64,000 nucleotides of DNA from Lysobacter sp. (GTDB lineage: Bacteria; Pseudomonadota; Gammaproteobacteria; Xanthomonadales; Xanthomonadaceae). This document shows, piece by piece, positions 1 through 10,053 of the stretch. Under the pieces are notes generated by a model. The model saw only the letters and a list, made by a program, of their open reading frames with translations, ran no database searches and was not told the DNA's origin. The number at the start of each line of letters is the position of its first letter. The first letter of the stretch is position 1. The translations under genes were made by a program, and so were the position numbers. The stretch covers positions 1 through 64,000 of the forward strand of contig JASLDW010000006.1 in the NCBI GenBank assembly GCA_030151365.1, given 5' to 3'.

Positions 1-373
<373 letters not shown>

Positions 374-453
374 TCGATAACTCTGGGAGGGGGCACGACG
401 CCGGCTGGAGATTGCAGCTGTCCGTCGCCAGGTTCGACGACGGGGCCCCGAAG

Positions 454-459
454 CTTATA
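454..459 (-). promoter_or_regulatory. possible -10 element for tonB
   Basis: The 374-507 gap between the TPR gene and tonB contains TATAAG on the minus strand, about 80 bases before the tonB start. I see no convincing -35 hexamer at the right distance, so this is a weak call based on one element. Nothing else in the gap stands out except a GGGGCCCC palindrome. Confidence 0.28.
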
Positions 460-507
460 CCAACTCCGGGTCTGCATTCCACAGATGACTGCGGATGAAA
501 CGATTGG

Positions 508-1662
508 TTACTTCAGGTAGCGCTGGAGCGAGGCCGGGTCCTTAACGCCTTTTCTCTGTGCTTCGAGCGCCGCTGCCTTGGCCTCGGCCTTCTTCCCTTG
601 GCCGAACAGGATGCGCGCGCGATTCAGGTCGGCATCGCCGCTGGTGGACATGCTTGCCGCCTTGGCGTAGTTGGTCAGGGCGATATTCCACTGGTCCTGG
701 GCAAACGCGGTCTGCGCGACGACGCTGTAGGCGGTCGCCGTCTGGTCGTTCTTCGGAACCGTGCCCTTGGCCACTTCGGTGTCGAGCAGGCCCTGGGCTT
801 CCTTCCAGTTCTGTTCGGGCTGCTGCAGCAACGCCACGTAATACATGCGGACGTCTTCCGCCGTCGTCATCAGCCCCGCCTTGTAGCGGTCGCGCATGAG
901 TCCGACCATTTCGGCACGCTTGTTCTGCTGCTGGTACGTGGCGAGCAGGTTCTGGAACGCGGTGTGGTCGTTGGGATCCTTCGCCAGGCGTTCCTTGTAT
1001 GCCGCCTCGGCATCGCCGGCCTTGCCGGTATGCGACAGCAGGGACAGGCGCATGTTGGCGTATTGCGGATCGGCGGTCCTGGTCTCCGCGATGAACTGGT
1101 CCAGCACCTTGAGGGCTTCGGGGTACTTGCCGGCATTGCTCAGGCTCGCCACCAGGTTGCTCATCGAGTCGTAGTGGCCATTGTTGTCCAGGCCATTCGC
1201 GGTGATGACTTCCTGGAAATCGGTGGCCGCCGAAGCAAAGTCCTTCTGCGAGAACGCCGCGCTTCCGGCGAGCTCGTAGGCCAGCGACTTTTCATAAGGC
1301 GTTTTCGCCTTCGGCAGGAATTCGTCGACCAGGCTGCGCGTCTTGCTGAAGTCCTGCGCGGCATAGGTCTTGCTGATTTCGGTGAGCGCCTTGGAATTGT
1401 CGCGGGAGACTTCCGGCTTGGGTTCCTTTCGCGAGGCATTCGGATAGCGCAACGCGTCCTGCGCGGACTTGTCCTTCGCATGGTCGGGGCGCGCGGTCTT
1501 GTTGTTTTCCTGGTCCTGGGCCGCCGCGGATCGCTCCATGCGGCTCTGGGCTGCGGTCGCGCGGTCCATGGCCGGCGTTTGCGCGAATGCCGCGGTCGAG
1601 CCGAACAAACAGGCAAGCACGGCAAGGAGGGGCAACAGGGACTGACTGGCGGTGCGGCGCAT
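508..1662 (-). CDS. secreted tetratricopeptide-repeat protein
   Basis: A 384-residue protein with a clear signal peptide (residues about 1-28, MRRTASQSLL... ending AAFAQ), a charged low-complexity linker rich in Ala, Gln, Lys and Asp to about residue 95, and then helical tetratricopeptide repeats to the C-terminus (for example segments around YEKSLAYELAGSAAF and FASAATDFQEVI). An AGGAG sequence lies 8 bases before the ATG at 1662; the reading frame stays open 36 codons further upstream but that part looks nothing like a protein start. The function is unknown. Its place between tonB and an M48 peptidase suggests a periplasmic scaffold in envelope or TonB-related work, but that is inference. 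Confidence 0.8.
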   Translation of the reverse strand: MRRTASQSLLPLLAVLACLFGSTAAFAQTPAMDRATAAQSRMERSAAAQDQENNKTARPDHAKDKSAQDALRYPNASRKEPKPEVSRDNSKALTEISKTYAAQDFSKTRSLVDEFLPKAKTPYEKSLAYELAGSAAFSQKDFASAATDFQEVITANGLDNNGHYDSMSNLVASLSNAGKYPEALKVLDQFIAETRTADPQYANMRLSLLSHTGKAGDAEAAYKERLAKDPNDHTAFQNLLATYQQQNKRAEMVGLMRDRYKAGLMTTAEDVRMYYVALLQQPEQNWKEAQGLLDTEVAKGTVPKNDQTATAYSVVAQTAFAQDQWNIALTNYAKAASMSTSGDADLNRARILFGQGKKAEAKAAALEAQRKGVKDPASLQRYLK

Positions 1663-1760
1663 GGGAGGGCTCCTGGGGGTGGGACACGTCGGCTCGCGGT
1701 TCGCCGTCGTGTTGCGGTCATGACCGGTCGCCATGATGCGCCGGTCCCGGTGAACGAAGC

Positions 1761-2582
1761 TTACCCGCATTTCGGCCCGCGGCCTGCGGCACGCGCCTGT
1801 TCATAAACTGGGACCAAAGCGCCCGCGCGCCTGCCCAGCTCGCCGATTCGGGCCTGGGGATCGGGGTGGGTGGACAGCCATTGCGGCGGCCGGCTACCCC
1901 CCGCGGCGATCATGTTCTGCCACAGGTCGACGGCCTTGCGTGGATCGAAGCCCGCCCGGGCCATCAGCTGCTGGCCGACGACATCGGCCTCGGTTTCCTG
2001 CTGGCGATTGTTCGGCAACAGGAAGACGCCTTGCGCAACCGCGCCGCCGAGCTGCCCGACCGCGTTGGGATCGATCCCGGCCAGCGCCGCCAGGACCTGC
2101 GCCGCCATCAGGCCGCCCTGCGCCGTCTGCGCGCGGGTGATGCGCTCGTTGTGGTGGTTGGAGATGACGTGACCGATCTCGTGCGCAATCACCGCGGCGA
2201 GCTGGTCCTGGTCGCGCGCCGCCTTGAAGATCCCGGTGTACACGCCGACCTTGCCACCCGGCAGCGCGAACGCATTGGGCTCGGGATCGACGAACACCGC
2301 GGTTTCCCAGCGATAGCGCTGCTGCCACTGCGCCGGCAGTTGCTGGACGAGATCGCTCACCACGCAGTCGACATAGGCGCGCTCGCGCGGATTCTGCGTC
2401 TGGGCCTTCTGCGCCTTCAGTTTGGCGAACTCCTGCGCGCCCATCTGGTCGAGGTCCTGCTGCGACACCCCGCCAACCCGCTGCTGGCGACCCGTGGGCG
2501 ACGTCGTGGTGGTGGCGCATCCTGCGAGCGTCGCCGCGAGCGCGGCCGCGAACGCGACGGCACGGAAACCCGATCCGGGCAT
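1761..2582 (-). CDS. M48-family zinc metallopeptidase, lipoprotein
   Basis: A 273-residue periplasmic peptidase of the M48 family (BepA/LoiP-like), a group that takes part in outer-membrane protein quality control. The N-terminus is a lipoprotein signal with lipobox LAGC (lipidated Cys22). The zinc site is HEIGH (His134, Glu135, His138), and the third ligand is probably Glu196 in ETEAD, the ExxAD motif of the family. The start at 2582 has GAGGA 7 bases upstream and places the lipobox correctly; a longer open frame of 51 codons would reach into the gyrB stop and is rejected. It lies 149 bases after gyrB and 98 bases before the TPR gene. Confidence 0.87.
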   Translation of the reverse strand: MPGSGFRAVAFAAALAATLAGCATTTTSPTGRQQRVGGVSQQDLDQMGAQEFAKLKAQKAQTQNPRERAYVDCVVSDLVQQLPAQWQQRYRWETAVFVDPEPNAFALPGGKVGVYTGIFKAARDQDQLAAVIAHEIGHVISNHHNERITRAQTAQGGLMAAQVLAALAGIDPNAVGQLGGAVAQGVFLLPNNRQQETEADVVGQQLMARAGFDPRKAVDLWQNMIAAGGSRPPQWLSTHPDPQARIGELGRRAGALVPVYEQARAAGRGPKCG

Positions 2583-2731
2583 GGCGGAATCCTCGATCGA
2601 TGAATGGAGCGGTTGTAGGCGATCGGCGCTGAAGGGGACGTCAACGTCCCCGGGCCATCCGGCCCCGGTGAAACACCACGGGCGCGCAACAGCCAACGGA
2701 AATCCGATGGCGCTCCGCCGGCGCCGTGGCG

Positions 2732-5200
<2,469 letters not shown>

Positions 5201-5265
5201 GCAGATCCCATGGCTGCGGCGAGGCAGGCTGCAAAGCCGCCCACGCCGGGATTTTCGATGCTTCG

Positions 5266-5271
5266 ATCATA
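5266..5271 (-). promoter_or_regulatory. likely extended -10 of a gyrB promoter
   Basis: In the 166-base recF-gyrB gap the minus strand carries TGGTATGAT, an extended -10 (TGn then TATGAT), about 65 bases before the gyrB start. There is no good -35, which is normal for extended -10 promoters. This would give gyrB its own transcription in addition to read-through from recF. Confidence 0.42.
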
Positions 5272-5366
5272 CCATCCAAGGCCCTCCCGATCGAGCGGAA
5301 CGGCTTGTTTTGCAGCGGTTTCCACCCGGTTCCGGGGCGACATTCAGGAACCTGCGGAACAATCGC

Positions 5367-6452
5367 TCAGGCTGGGGAAATCGATCCCTGTTCCACGTGG
5401 AACAGTGTTCTTGTCCATGCCGGATCGAGTTCGAGCGCATCCAGTTCGGTGCCGGTGATGAAAACCTGCGCACCACTGCCGACCAGTGCCGCCAGCAGGG
5501 TCCGGCGATGTCCGCGATCCAGTTCGGAGGCGAGGTCATCCAGCAGGACCAGCGGCCATTCGCCACGTCGTGCGTGGAAGTCCTCGGCTTGCGCCAGCAG
5601 CAGCGACAGCGCCGCCAGCTTGCTCTGGCCTCGGGACAGGGGTTCGCGGGCGGGGCGGGCTGCAAACCCGAGCAACAGGTCGGCGCGATGCGGGCCGGAG
5701 GTGGTATGTCCCAACTGACGATCGCGCTCGCGGTTGACCAGCAGGGCATCGGCCAGGGTCATGTCCTCGCGCCGCCAGCCGGACAGGTAGTCGTGCTGGA
5801 CCAGGCCCAATTCGGGGACCAGTTGCCCGCCCCAATGCGCGACCCTTGGTTCCAGCGCCTCGACGTAGGCGCGGCGATGGCGATCCAGCAATTCTCCGGC
5901 CTGCGCCAGTTCCGCATCCCAGGCATCCAGCGCCGCACCGCTGCCACCACTCTTGAGCAGGGCGTTGCGTTGCTTGAGGGCACGGGAATGTCGCCGCCAG
6001 ACGGGGAGGAATTCCGGTTCCACGTGGAACAATCCCCAGTCGAGCAGGCGCCGCCGCGGCTCGCCGCCACCGGAGAGCAGGGCATGGCTGCCTGGTTCGA
6101 AGGTCACCACGGCCAGCGCCATGCATAGTTCGCTGAGCTGGCCGACATCCGCGCCATCGAGCCGGCCTTGCCATTCGCCGCCACCGTGGCGCAATCCCAC
6201 CTGGCGACGCCGCTGGCCGTCCTGCTCCGACCAGCGTGCGAATACCTGCACGGCAGGCGCACCGGTCCGCATCAACCCATCCCTCACGCGACTGCGGAAA
6301 CTGCGGCCGTAAGCCAGCAGATGCAGTGCCTCGAGCACGCTGGTCTTGCCGGCTCCATTGCCACCGATCAGGAGGTTCAGACCAGGGCCGGGCTGGAGAC
6401 TGGCATGGGCGATGCTGCGGACGTCGCCGATATCGAGCTGTTCGAGTTTCAA
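5367..6452 (-). CDS. recF: DNA replication/repair protein RecF
   Basis: An SMC-like ATPase that loads RecA on gapped DNA together with RecO and RecR. Seen are the Walker A motif GGNGAGKTS near the N-terminus, followed by VLEALHLLAYGRSFR, the ABC-type signature near SRGQSKLAAL and the Walker B segment WPLVLLDDLASELD. I place the start at a TTG codon at 6452 (361 residues), because family members begin 1-2 residues before the KLEQL strand. The open frame continues to a GTG at 6509 with AAGGA at the dnaN stop, but that would add 19 residues and put a parS site across the start codon. Neither start has an ideal ribosome site. Three parS sites lie in or beside this gene. Confidence 0.92.
   Translation of the reverse strand: MKLEQLDIGDVRSIAHASLQPGPGLNLLIGGNGAGKTSVLEALHLLAYGRSFRSRVRDGLMRTGAPAVQVFARWSEQDGQRRRQVGLRHGGGEWQGRLDGADVGQLSELCMALAVVTFEPGSHALLSGGGEPRRRLLDWGLFHVEPEFLPVWRRHSRALKQRNALLKSGGSGAALDAWDAELAQAGELLDRHRRAYVEALEPRVAHWGGQLVPELGLVQHDYLSGWRREDMTLADALLVNRERDRQLGHTTSGPHRADLLLGFAARPAREPLSRGQSKLAALSLLLAQAEDFHARRGEWPLVLLDDLASELDRGHRRTLLAALVGSGAQVFITGTELDALELDPAWTRTLFHVEQGSISPA
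5389..5404. promoter_or_regulatory. parS: parS site (perfect 16-bp palindrome)
   Basis: TGTTCCACGTGGAACA, a perfect palindrome and an exact match to the chromosomal parS bound by ParB in pseudomonads and xanthomonads. It lies within the last codons of recF. ParB loading here would spread and recruit SMC to organise and segregate the origin region; the parA and parB genes are not in the window. Confidence 0.9.
6016..6031. promoter_or_regulatory. parS: parS site within recF
   Basis: GGTTCCACGTGGAACA matches the 16-base parS consensus at 15 positions, with the inner 14 bases a perfect palindrome. It lies inside the recF coding region and encodes part of the protein (FHVEPEF). Confidence 0.85.
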
Positions 6453-6501
6453 TGCAGCGGCCCCGCAGGCAACAACGCCCGGACAGGCCGGGCGTTGTGG
6501 A

Positions 6502-6517
6502 TGTTCCACGTGGAACG
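6502..6517. promoter_or_regulatory. parS: parS site at the dnaN-recF junction
   Basis: TGTTCCACGTGGAACG matches parS at 15 of 16 positions with a perfect inner 14-base palindrome. It lies between the dnaN stop and the preferred recF start, about 1.1 kb from the likely origin. Confidence 0.85.
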
Positions 6518-6525
6518 CGATTCCT

Positions 6526-7629
6526 TCACAGCCGCAGCGGCATCACCACGTGGCGGCAGCGCTCGTTGCTGGCTTCGCGCACCAGCGCCGAGGAGTTGGC
6601 GTCGCGCAGCGCCAGCACGACCTTCTCGTCGCGCAGGGAGGACAAGGCTTCCAGCAGGTAGGTGACGTTGAAGCCAATGGTGACGCCTTCGACGCGGGTA
6701 TCGGCCTCGACTTCTTCCTGGGCTTCTTCCTGCTCCGGATTGTGCGAGCTGATGTGCAGCTGGCCCGGCGTCACTTCCAGGCGCACGCCACGGTATTTTT
6801 CGTTGGAAAGGATGGCGACGCGCTGCAGGGCGGCGCGGAGTTCCTCGCGATCCATCGTCACCAGCTTGTCGGCGCCGATCGGAATGACCGCTTCGTAGTC
6901 GGGGAACTTGCCGTCGATCAGCTTGCTGGTGAAAGTGACATCGTCGCGCTTGACCCGCAGGTGGTTGCGGCCCAGTTCGAGTTCGATGACGCGGTCGCCG
7001 CCTTCCAGCAGGCGCTGAAGTTCATGGACACCCTTGCGCGGCACGATGATCTGGCGCTTTGCACGGCTGTCGCCGTTGAGCTGGGCTTCGCACAGGGCGA
7101 GGCGATGGCCATCGGTGGCGACGCAGCGGAGGATACCGTCGCGGAGATCGAACAGCAGGCCGTTGAGGTAGTAGCGCACGTCCTGCTGGGCCATCGCGAA
7201 CGAAGTGCGATCGATCAGTTCCTTGAGTGCCGATTCGGTGATTTCGACGCGCTCGGTAGCATCCACTTCATCGATCGAGGGGAAATCGTTGGCGGGCAGG
7301 GTAGCCAGGCTGAAGCGGCTGCGGCCGGCCTGCAGGCTGACCTTGTCGCCCGACTGCGTCATCGTCACCTTGCTGCCATCGGGCAGGGCACGGACGATGT
7401 CGAACCACTTGCGGGCGGGAATCGTGATCTCGCCATCCTCGGCGCCTTCGTCCAGGTGCGAACGCGAGACCATCTCGACTTCGAGGTCGGTGCCGGTCAA
7501 GGCAAGGCCGCCTTGACGAACCTGGACGAGCAGGTTGGCGAGCACGGGCAGGGTCTGGCGACGTTCCACCACATTCACCACTTGCGCCAGGGGTTTCAGC
7601 AGGGCTTCGCGTTGCAGGGTCAAGCGCAT
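6526..7629 (-). CDS. dnaN: DNA polymerase III beta sliding clamp
   Basis: The ring-shaped processivity clamp of DNA polymerase III. The 367-residue length equals that of the family (366 in Escherichia coli). The first residues MRLTLQREALLKPL and the segment RRQTLPVLANLLVQV, together with the C-terminal HVVMPLRL, are typical of DnaN. The start at 7629 is chosen because ten extra upstream residues of open frame do not belong to the family. It follows dnaA across the origin gap and is followed by recF. Confidence 0.97.
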   Translation of the reverse strand: MRLTLQREALLKPLAQVVNVVERRQTLPVLANLLVQVRQGGLALTGTDLEVEMVSRSHLDEGAEDGEITIPARKWFDIVRALPDGSKVTMTQSGDKVSLQAGRSRFSLATLPANDFPSIDEVDATERVEITESALKELIDRTSFAMAQQDVRYYLNGLLFDLRDGILRCVATDGHRLALCEAQLNGDSRAKRQIIVPRKGVHELQRLLEGGDRVIELELGRNHLRVKRDDVTFTSKLIDGKFPDYEAVIPIGADKLVTMDREELRAALQRVAILSNEKYRGVRLEVTPGQLHISSHNPEQEEAQEEVEADTRVEGVTIGFNVTYLLEALSSLRDEKVVLALRDANSSALVREASNERCRHVVMPLRL

Positions 7630-7862
7630 GGATGCAGTTCCGGTTCGGGATCGATCCACTGCTTTTAATGAGTGGATAAATCAAAAACGATGGTTGTTGT
7701 TGTATCGCGACTGGCTGTGGAAACTCAGTTCAAACCATTGATTAAAAAGGAAATTTCGTTCGAAACAGGCAGTGGACAAGTGGCCCTGGAGTACTGGGAC
7801 AAGGTGTGGACAAGTTGGCGTCGCCAAATTGTCCCGAAGTTGCCCACAGGATGCCCCGGCTC
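7630..7862. other. oriC: probable chromosomal replication origin oriC
   Basis: The dnaA-dnaN gap holds five sequences resembling the DnaA box TTATCCACA. On the minus strand they are 7671-7679 (TTATCCACT), 7716-7724 (GTTTCCACA), 7771-7779 (TTGTCCACT) and 7805-7813 (TTGTCCACA); on the plus strand there is 7840-7848 (TTGCCCACA). Between them lies an AT-rich stretch at about 7736-7760 (ATTAAAAAGGAAATTTCG), unusual in this GC-rich DNA and a candidate unwinding element. Gene order (dnaA on one side, rpmH diverging) and the three parS sites within 2.5 kb support an origin. The dnaA-rpmH gap has no such boxes. The promoter of dnaN must also lie here. Confidence 0.8.
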
Positions 7863-9218
7863 TCATTCACTGAGTTTGCGCAACAGTTTCTCCCAATCCT
7901 CGTGGAGTTTGCCATCGGTTTCGATCAATGTCCGGATCTGCCGGCAGGCATGGAGGACGGTGGTGTGATCGCGGCCGCCGAAAGCGTCGCCGATTTCGGG
8001 CAGGCTGTGGTCGGTGAGCTCCTTGGCCAGCGCCATCGCGATCTGGCGCGGGCGCGCCAGCGAGCGCGTGCGCTTGGGTCCGATCAGGTCCTTGATCTGC
8101 AGGCCGAAGTAGTCGGTCACGGCCTTCTGGATCTGGCCAATGCCGACGGAATGGTCGCGCAACAGGTCGCGTAGGGTTTCCTGGGCGAAGTCGAGCGTGA
8201 TCGGGCGGCCGGTGAAGTTGGCGCGCGCGATCAGCGTGTTGAGCGCGCCTTCGAGGTCGCGCACCGAGGAGCGCATCTTCTTGGCGAGCAGGCTGGCGAC
8301 GTCGTCGGGAATCGGCACGCCGCGCTCGCGCGCTTTCGACAGCACGATCTGCGCGCGGGTTTCGTAGTCGGGTGGATCGATCGCCACCGGCAGGCCCCAC
8401 CCCAGCCGTGATTTGAGCCGCGGTTCGAGGCCGTCGACTTCGCGCGGGTAGCGGTCGCAGGTCATGATGATCTGCTGGCGGCCGTCGAACAGCGCGTTGA
8501 AGGTGTGGAAGAACTCTTCCTGGGTGCGGTCCTTGCCGGCGAAGAACTGGATGTCGTCGATCAGCAGCGCATCGAGGCCCTGGAACTGCCTGCGGAAGGC
8601 GTCCATGCCGCCGGTGCTGGCGGGATCATAGAGGGCCTTGGTGAAGCCGTCCATGAAGTCCTTGGAGCGCAGGTACAGGACCTTGGCCGCCGGGTTTTTC
8701 GCCAGGAGTTCGTTGCCGGCGGCGAACATCAGGTGGGTCTTGCCAAGGCCGGTGCCGCCATAGAGCAGCAACGGATTGTGGGCGCGATCGCCGGGCGATT
8801 GCGAGGCCTGCCAGGCGGCGGCGCGAGCGAGCTGGTTGCTGCGGCCCTCGACGAAGTTCTCGAAGATGTACTGGTTGTCGAGGTTGCCGTGGAAGGCCGG
8901 TTCGCTGGCGCGCGTGGTCGCCCGCGCCGATGCCGCAGTGGTCGGAGCCGGCGCGCGCTTGAGCGCGCCGACCTCGATGGCGACGTCGCGGCTGCCGGCG
9001 TAGTGGTCGAGCAACTCGCGGATGCGCGGCAGGAAGCGGTCGCGCACGGTGTCGACGACGAACTGGTTCGGCGCGTACAGCACCAGCGCCTGGTCGCGGG
9101 CATCGGCCTGCAACGGGCGCAACCAGGTGTGGATGTCCTCGCTCGGGAATTCGTGTTCGAGCTGGGCCAGGCAGCGGGGCCAGGCTTCCAGGGTGGCGGA
9201 CGGAGGCAACAGGCTCAT
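7863..9218 (-). CDS. dnaA: chromosomal replication initiator DnaA
   Basis: The AAA+ protein that binds DnaA boxes and opens oriC. The 451 residues show domain I (SLLPPSATLEAWPRCLAQLEHEF), a short linker, the AAA+ core beginning at YIFENFVEGRSNQLA with Walker A GGTGLGKTHLM and Walker B ALLIDDIQFFAGK. The C-terminal DNA-binding domain carries the signature GGRDHTTVLHACRQI. The start at 9218 gives the normal family N-terminus. It is divergent from rpmH with a 176-base gap. Confidence 0.98.
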   Translation of the reverse strand: MSLLPPSATLEAWPRCLAQLEHEFPSEDIHTWLRPLQADARDQALVLYAPNQFVVDTVRDRFLPRIRELLDHYAGSRDVAIEVGALKRAPAPTTAASARATTRASEPAFHGNLDNQYIFENFVEGRSNQLARAAAWQASQSPGDRAHNPLLLYGGTGLGKTHLMFAAGNELLAKNPAAKVLYLRSKDFMDGFTKALYDPASTGGMDAFRRQFQGLDALLIDDIQFFAGKDRTQEEFFHTFNALFDGRQQIIMTCDRYPREVDGLEPRLKSRLGWGLPVAIDPPDYETRAQIVLSKARERGVPIPDDVASLLAKKMRSSVRDLEGALNTLIARANFTGRPITLDFAQETLRDLLRDHSVGIGQIQKAVTDYFGLQIKDLIGPKRTRSLARPRQIAMALAKELTDHSLPEIGDAFGGRDHTTVLHACRQIRTLIETDGKLHEDWEKLLRKLSE

Positions 9219-9328
9219 CGGACTCGTGGACGTGCGTTCGGCCCGACGCGCGGGAATCCGGACTGGGAAGGGGAAGCTTGCAGACTATCATCGGGGCGCG
9301 GGGGCTGCACCTGCGGGTTGGTCCCGGT

Positions 9329-9358
9329 TTGACACGGCGCCATGAACCCCGCTAGAAT
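9329..9358 (+). promoter_or_regulatory. sigma-70 promoter of rpmH-rnpA
   Basis: TTGACA at 9329-9334 and TAGAAT at 9353-9358 with an 18-base spacer, 36 bases before the rpmH start. This is one of the best consensus promoters in the window, as expected for a ribosomal protein gene. Confidence 0.72.
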
Positions 9359-9394
9359 TTCCGGTTCCACGTTTATATCGATGGCGCCGACACC

Positions 9395-9535
9395 ATGGCC
9401 ACCAAGCGCACCTACCAGCCCAGCAACCTCAAGCGCAAGCGCGATCACGGTTTCCGTGCCCGCATGAAGACGGCCGATGGCCGCAAGATCCTGGCGCGCC
9501 GCCGCGCCAAGGGCCGCAATCGTCTCTGCGCCTGA
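9395..9535 (+). CDS. rpmH: 50S ribosomal protein L34
   Basis: A 46-residue basic protein beginning MATKRTYQPSNLKRKRDHGF and ending RAKGRNRLCA, the universal L34 pattern. L34 is a component of the large ribosomal subunit. It stands immediately before rnpA, as in almost all bacteria. The upstream ATG at 9381 is in a different frame and is not used. Confidence 0.97.
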   Translation: MATKRTYQPSNLKRKRDHGFRARMKTADGRKILARRRAKGRNRLCA

Positions 9536-9563
9536 TCGTCAGGCAAGAGACCGGGACGGACTG

Positions 9564-10049
9564 ATGCCGTCCCTCGCGGATACCCGGAAATTCCCCAAAT
9601 CGGCTCGCGTGCGAACGCGGGCCGATTATGCGTGCGCCTTCGAGGGCGCCAGGCGCCTGCATTCGCCGTTGCTGCAGCTCGCGGTGAAGCGCGATCCGGA
9701 CACCGGCGGCGCAGCGCCAGCCGACATCACTGCCGCCACGGGCGCGCGCCTTGGCATCGCGGTCTCGCGCAAGGTCGATCGCAATGCCGTCGGCCGCAAC
9801 CGCATCAAGCGCGTCTGGCGCGAAACCTTCCGCCACCAGTGCGCCCTGCTGCCTCCGGGAAGCTATGTCGCGATCGCCAAGCCGGCGGCCGCGCAGGCGG
9901 ACAATCCTGCGCTCCGCGCCGCATTGCTTGATTTGTTAGCGCGCGCCGCCAGATTGCCGGGATCACCCGCCACCGGCACAATGCCGCCCGACGTTCCATC
10001 CACTCCTTCTTCCCATGGCGCCCTCTCCGCGGCGCCGCACTCCGGCTGA
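9564..10049 (+). CDS. rnpA: ribonuclease P protein component
   Basis: The protein subunit of RNase P, which assists the catalytic RNA in removing 5-prime leaders from tRNA precursors. The central block with RLGIAVSRKVDRNAVGRNRIKRVWRE contains the conserved RNR motif. The start at 9564 (MPSLADTRKF) is chosen because the preceding open frame overlaps rpmH. The 161 residues exceed the usual 110-145: the last 30 or so (Gly/Pro/Ser/Ala-rich, after LLARAARL) are a low-complexity tail. The gene ends only 4 bases before yidC, leaving no room for yidD, which often lies here. Confidence 0.93.
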   Translation: MPSLADTRKFPKSARVRTRADYACAFEGARRLHSPLLQLAVKRDPDTGGAAPADITAATGARLGIAVSRKVDRNAVGRNRIKRVWRETFRHQCALLPPGSYVAIAKPAAAQADNPALRAALLDLLARAARLPGSPATGTMPPDVPSTPSSHGALSAAPHSG

Positions 10050-10053
10050 CCGC

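Noticed and set aside
2590..2605. GATCGAT-containing sequence before the M48 gene, similar to the LacI operator core
   Set aside because: Flanks do not match the TT...AA consensus and the gene has no link to sugar use; GATCGAT is frequent here.
6453..6509. Longer RecF starting at GTG 6509
   Set aside because: Not excluded, but it adds 19 residues not expected in the family and lies across a parS site; kept only as an alternative.
9362..9377. A half parS-like sequence (GGTTCCACGTTTATAT) before rpmH
   Set aside because: Only the left half matches; the palindrome is absent.
10015..10053. Earlier ATG for yidC
   Set aside because: It lies within rnpA and would add a basic tail before the first membrane helix; the ATG at 10054 gives the family start.
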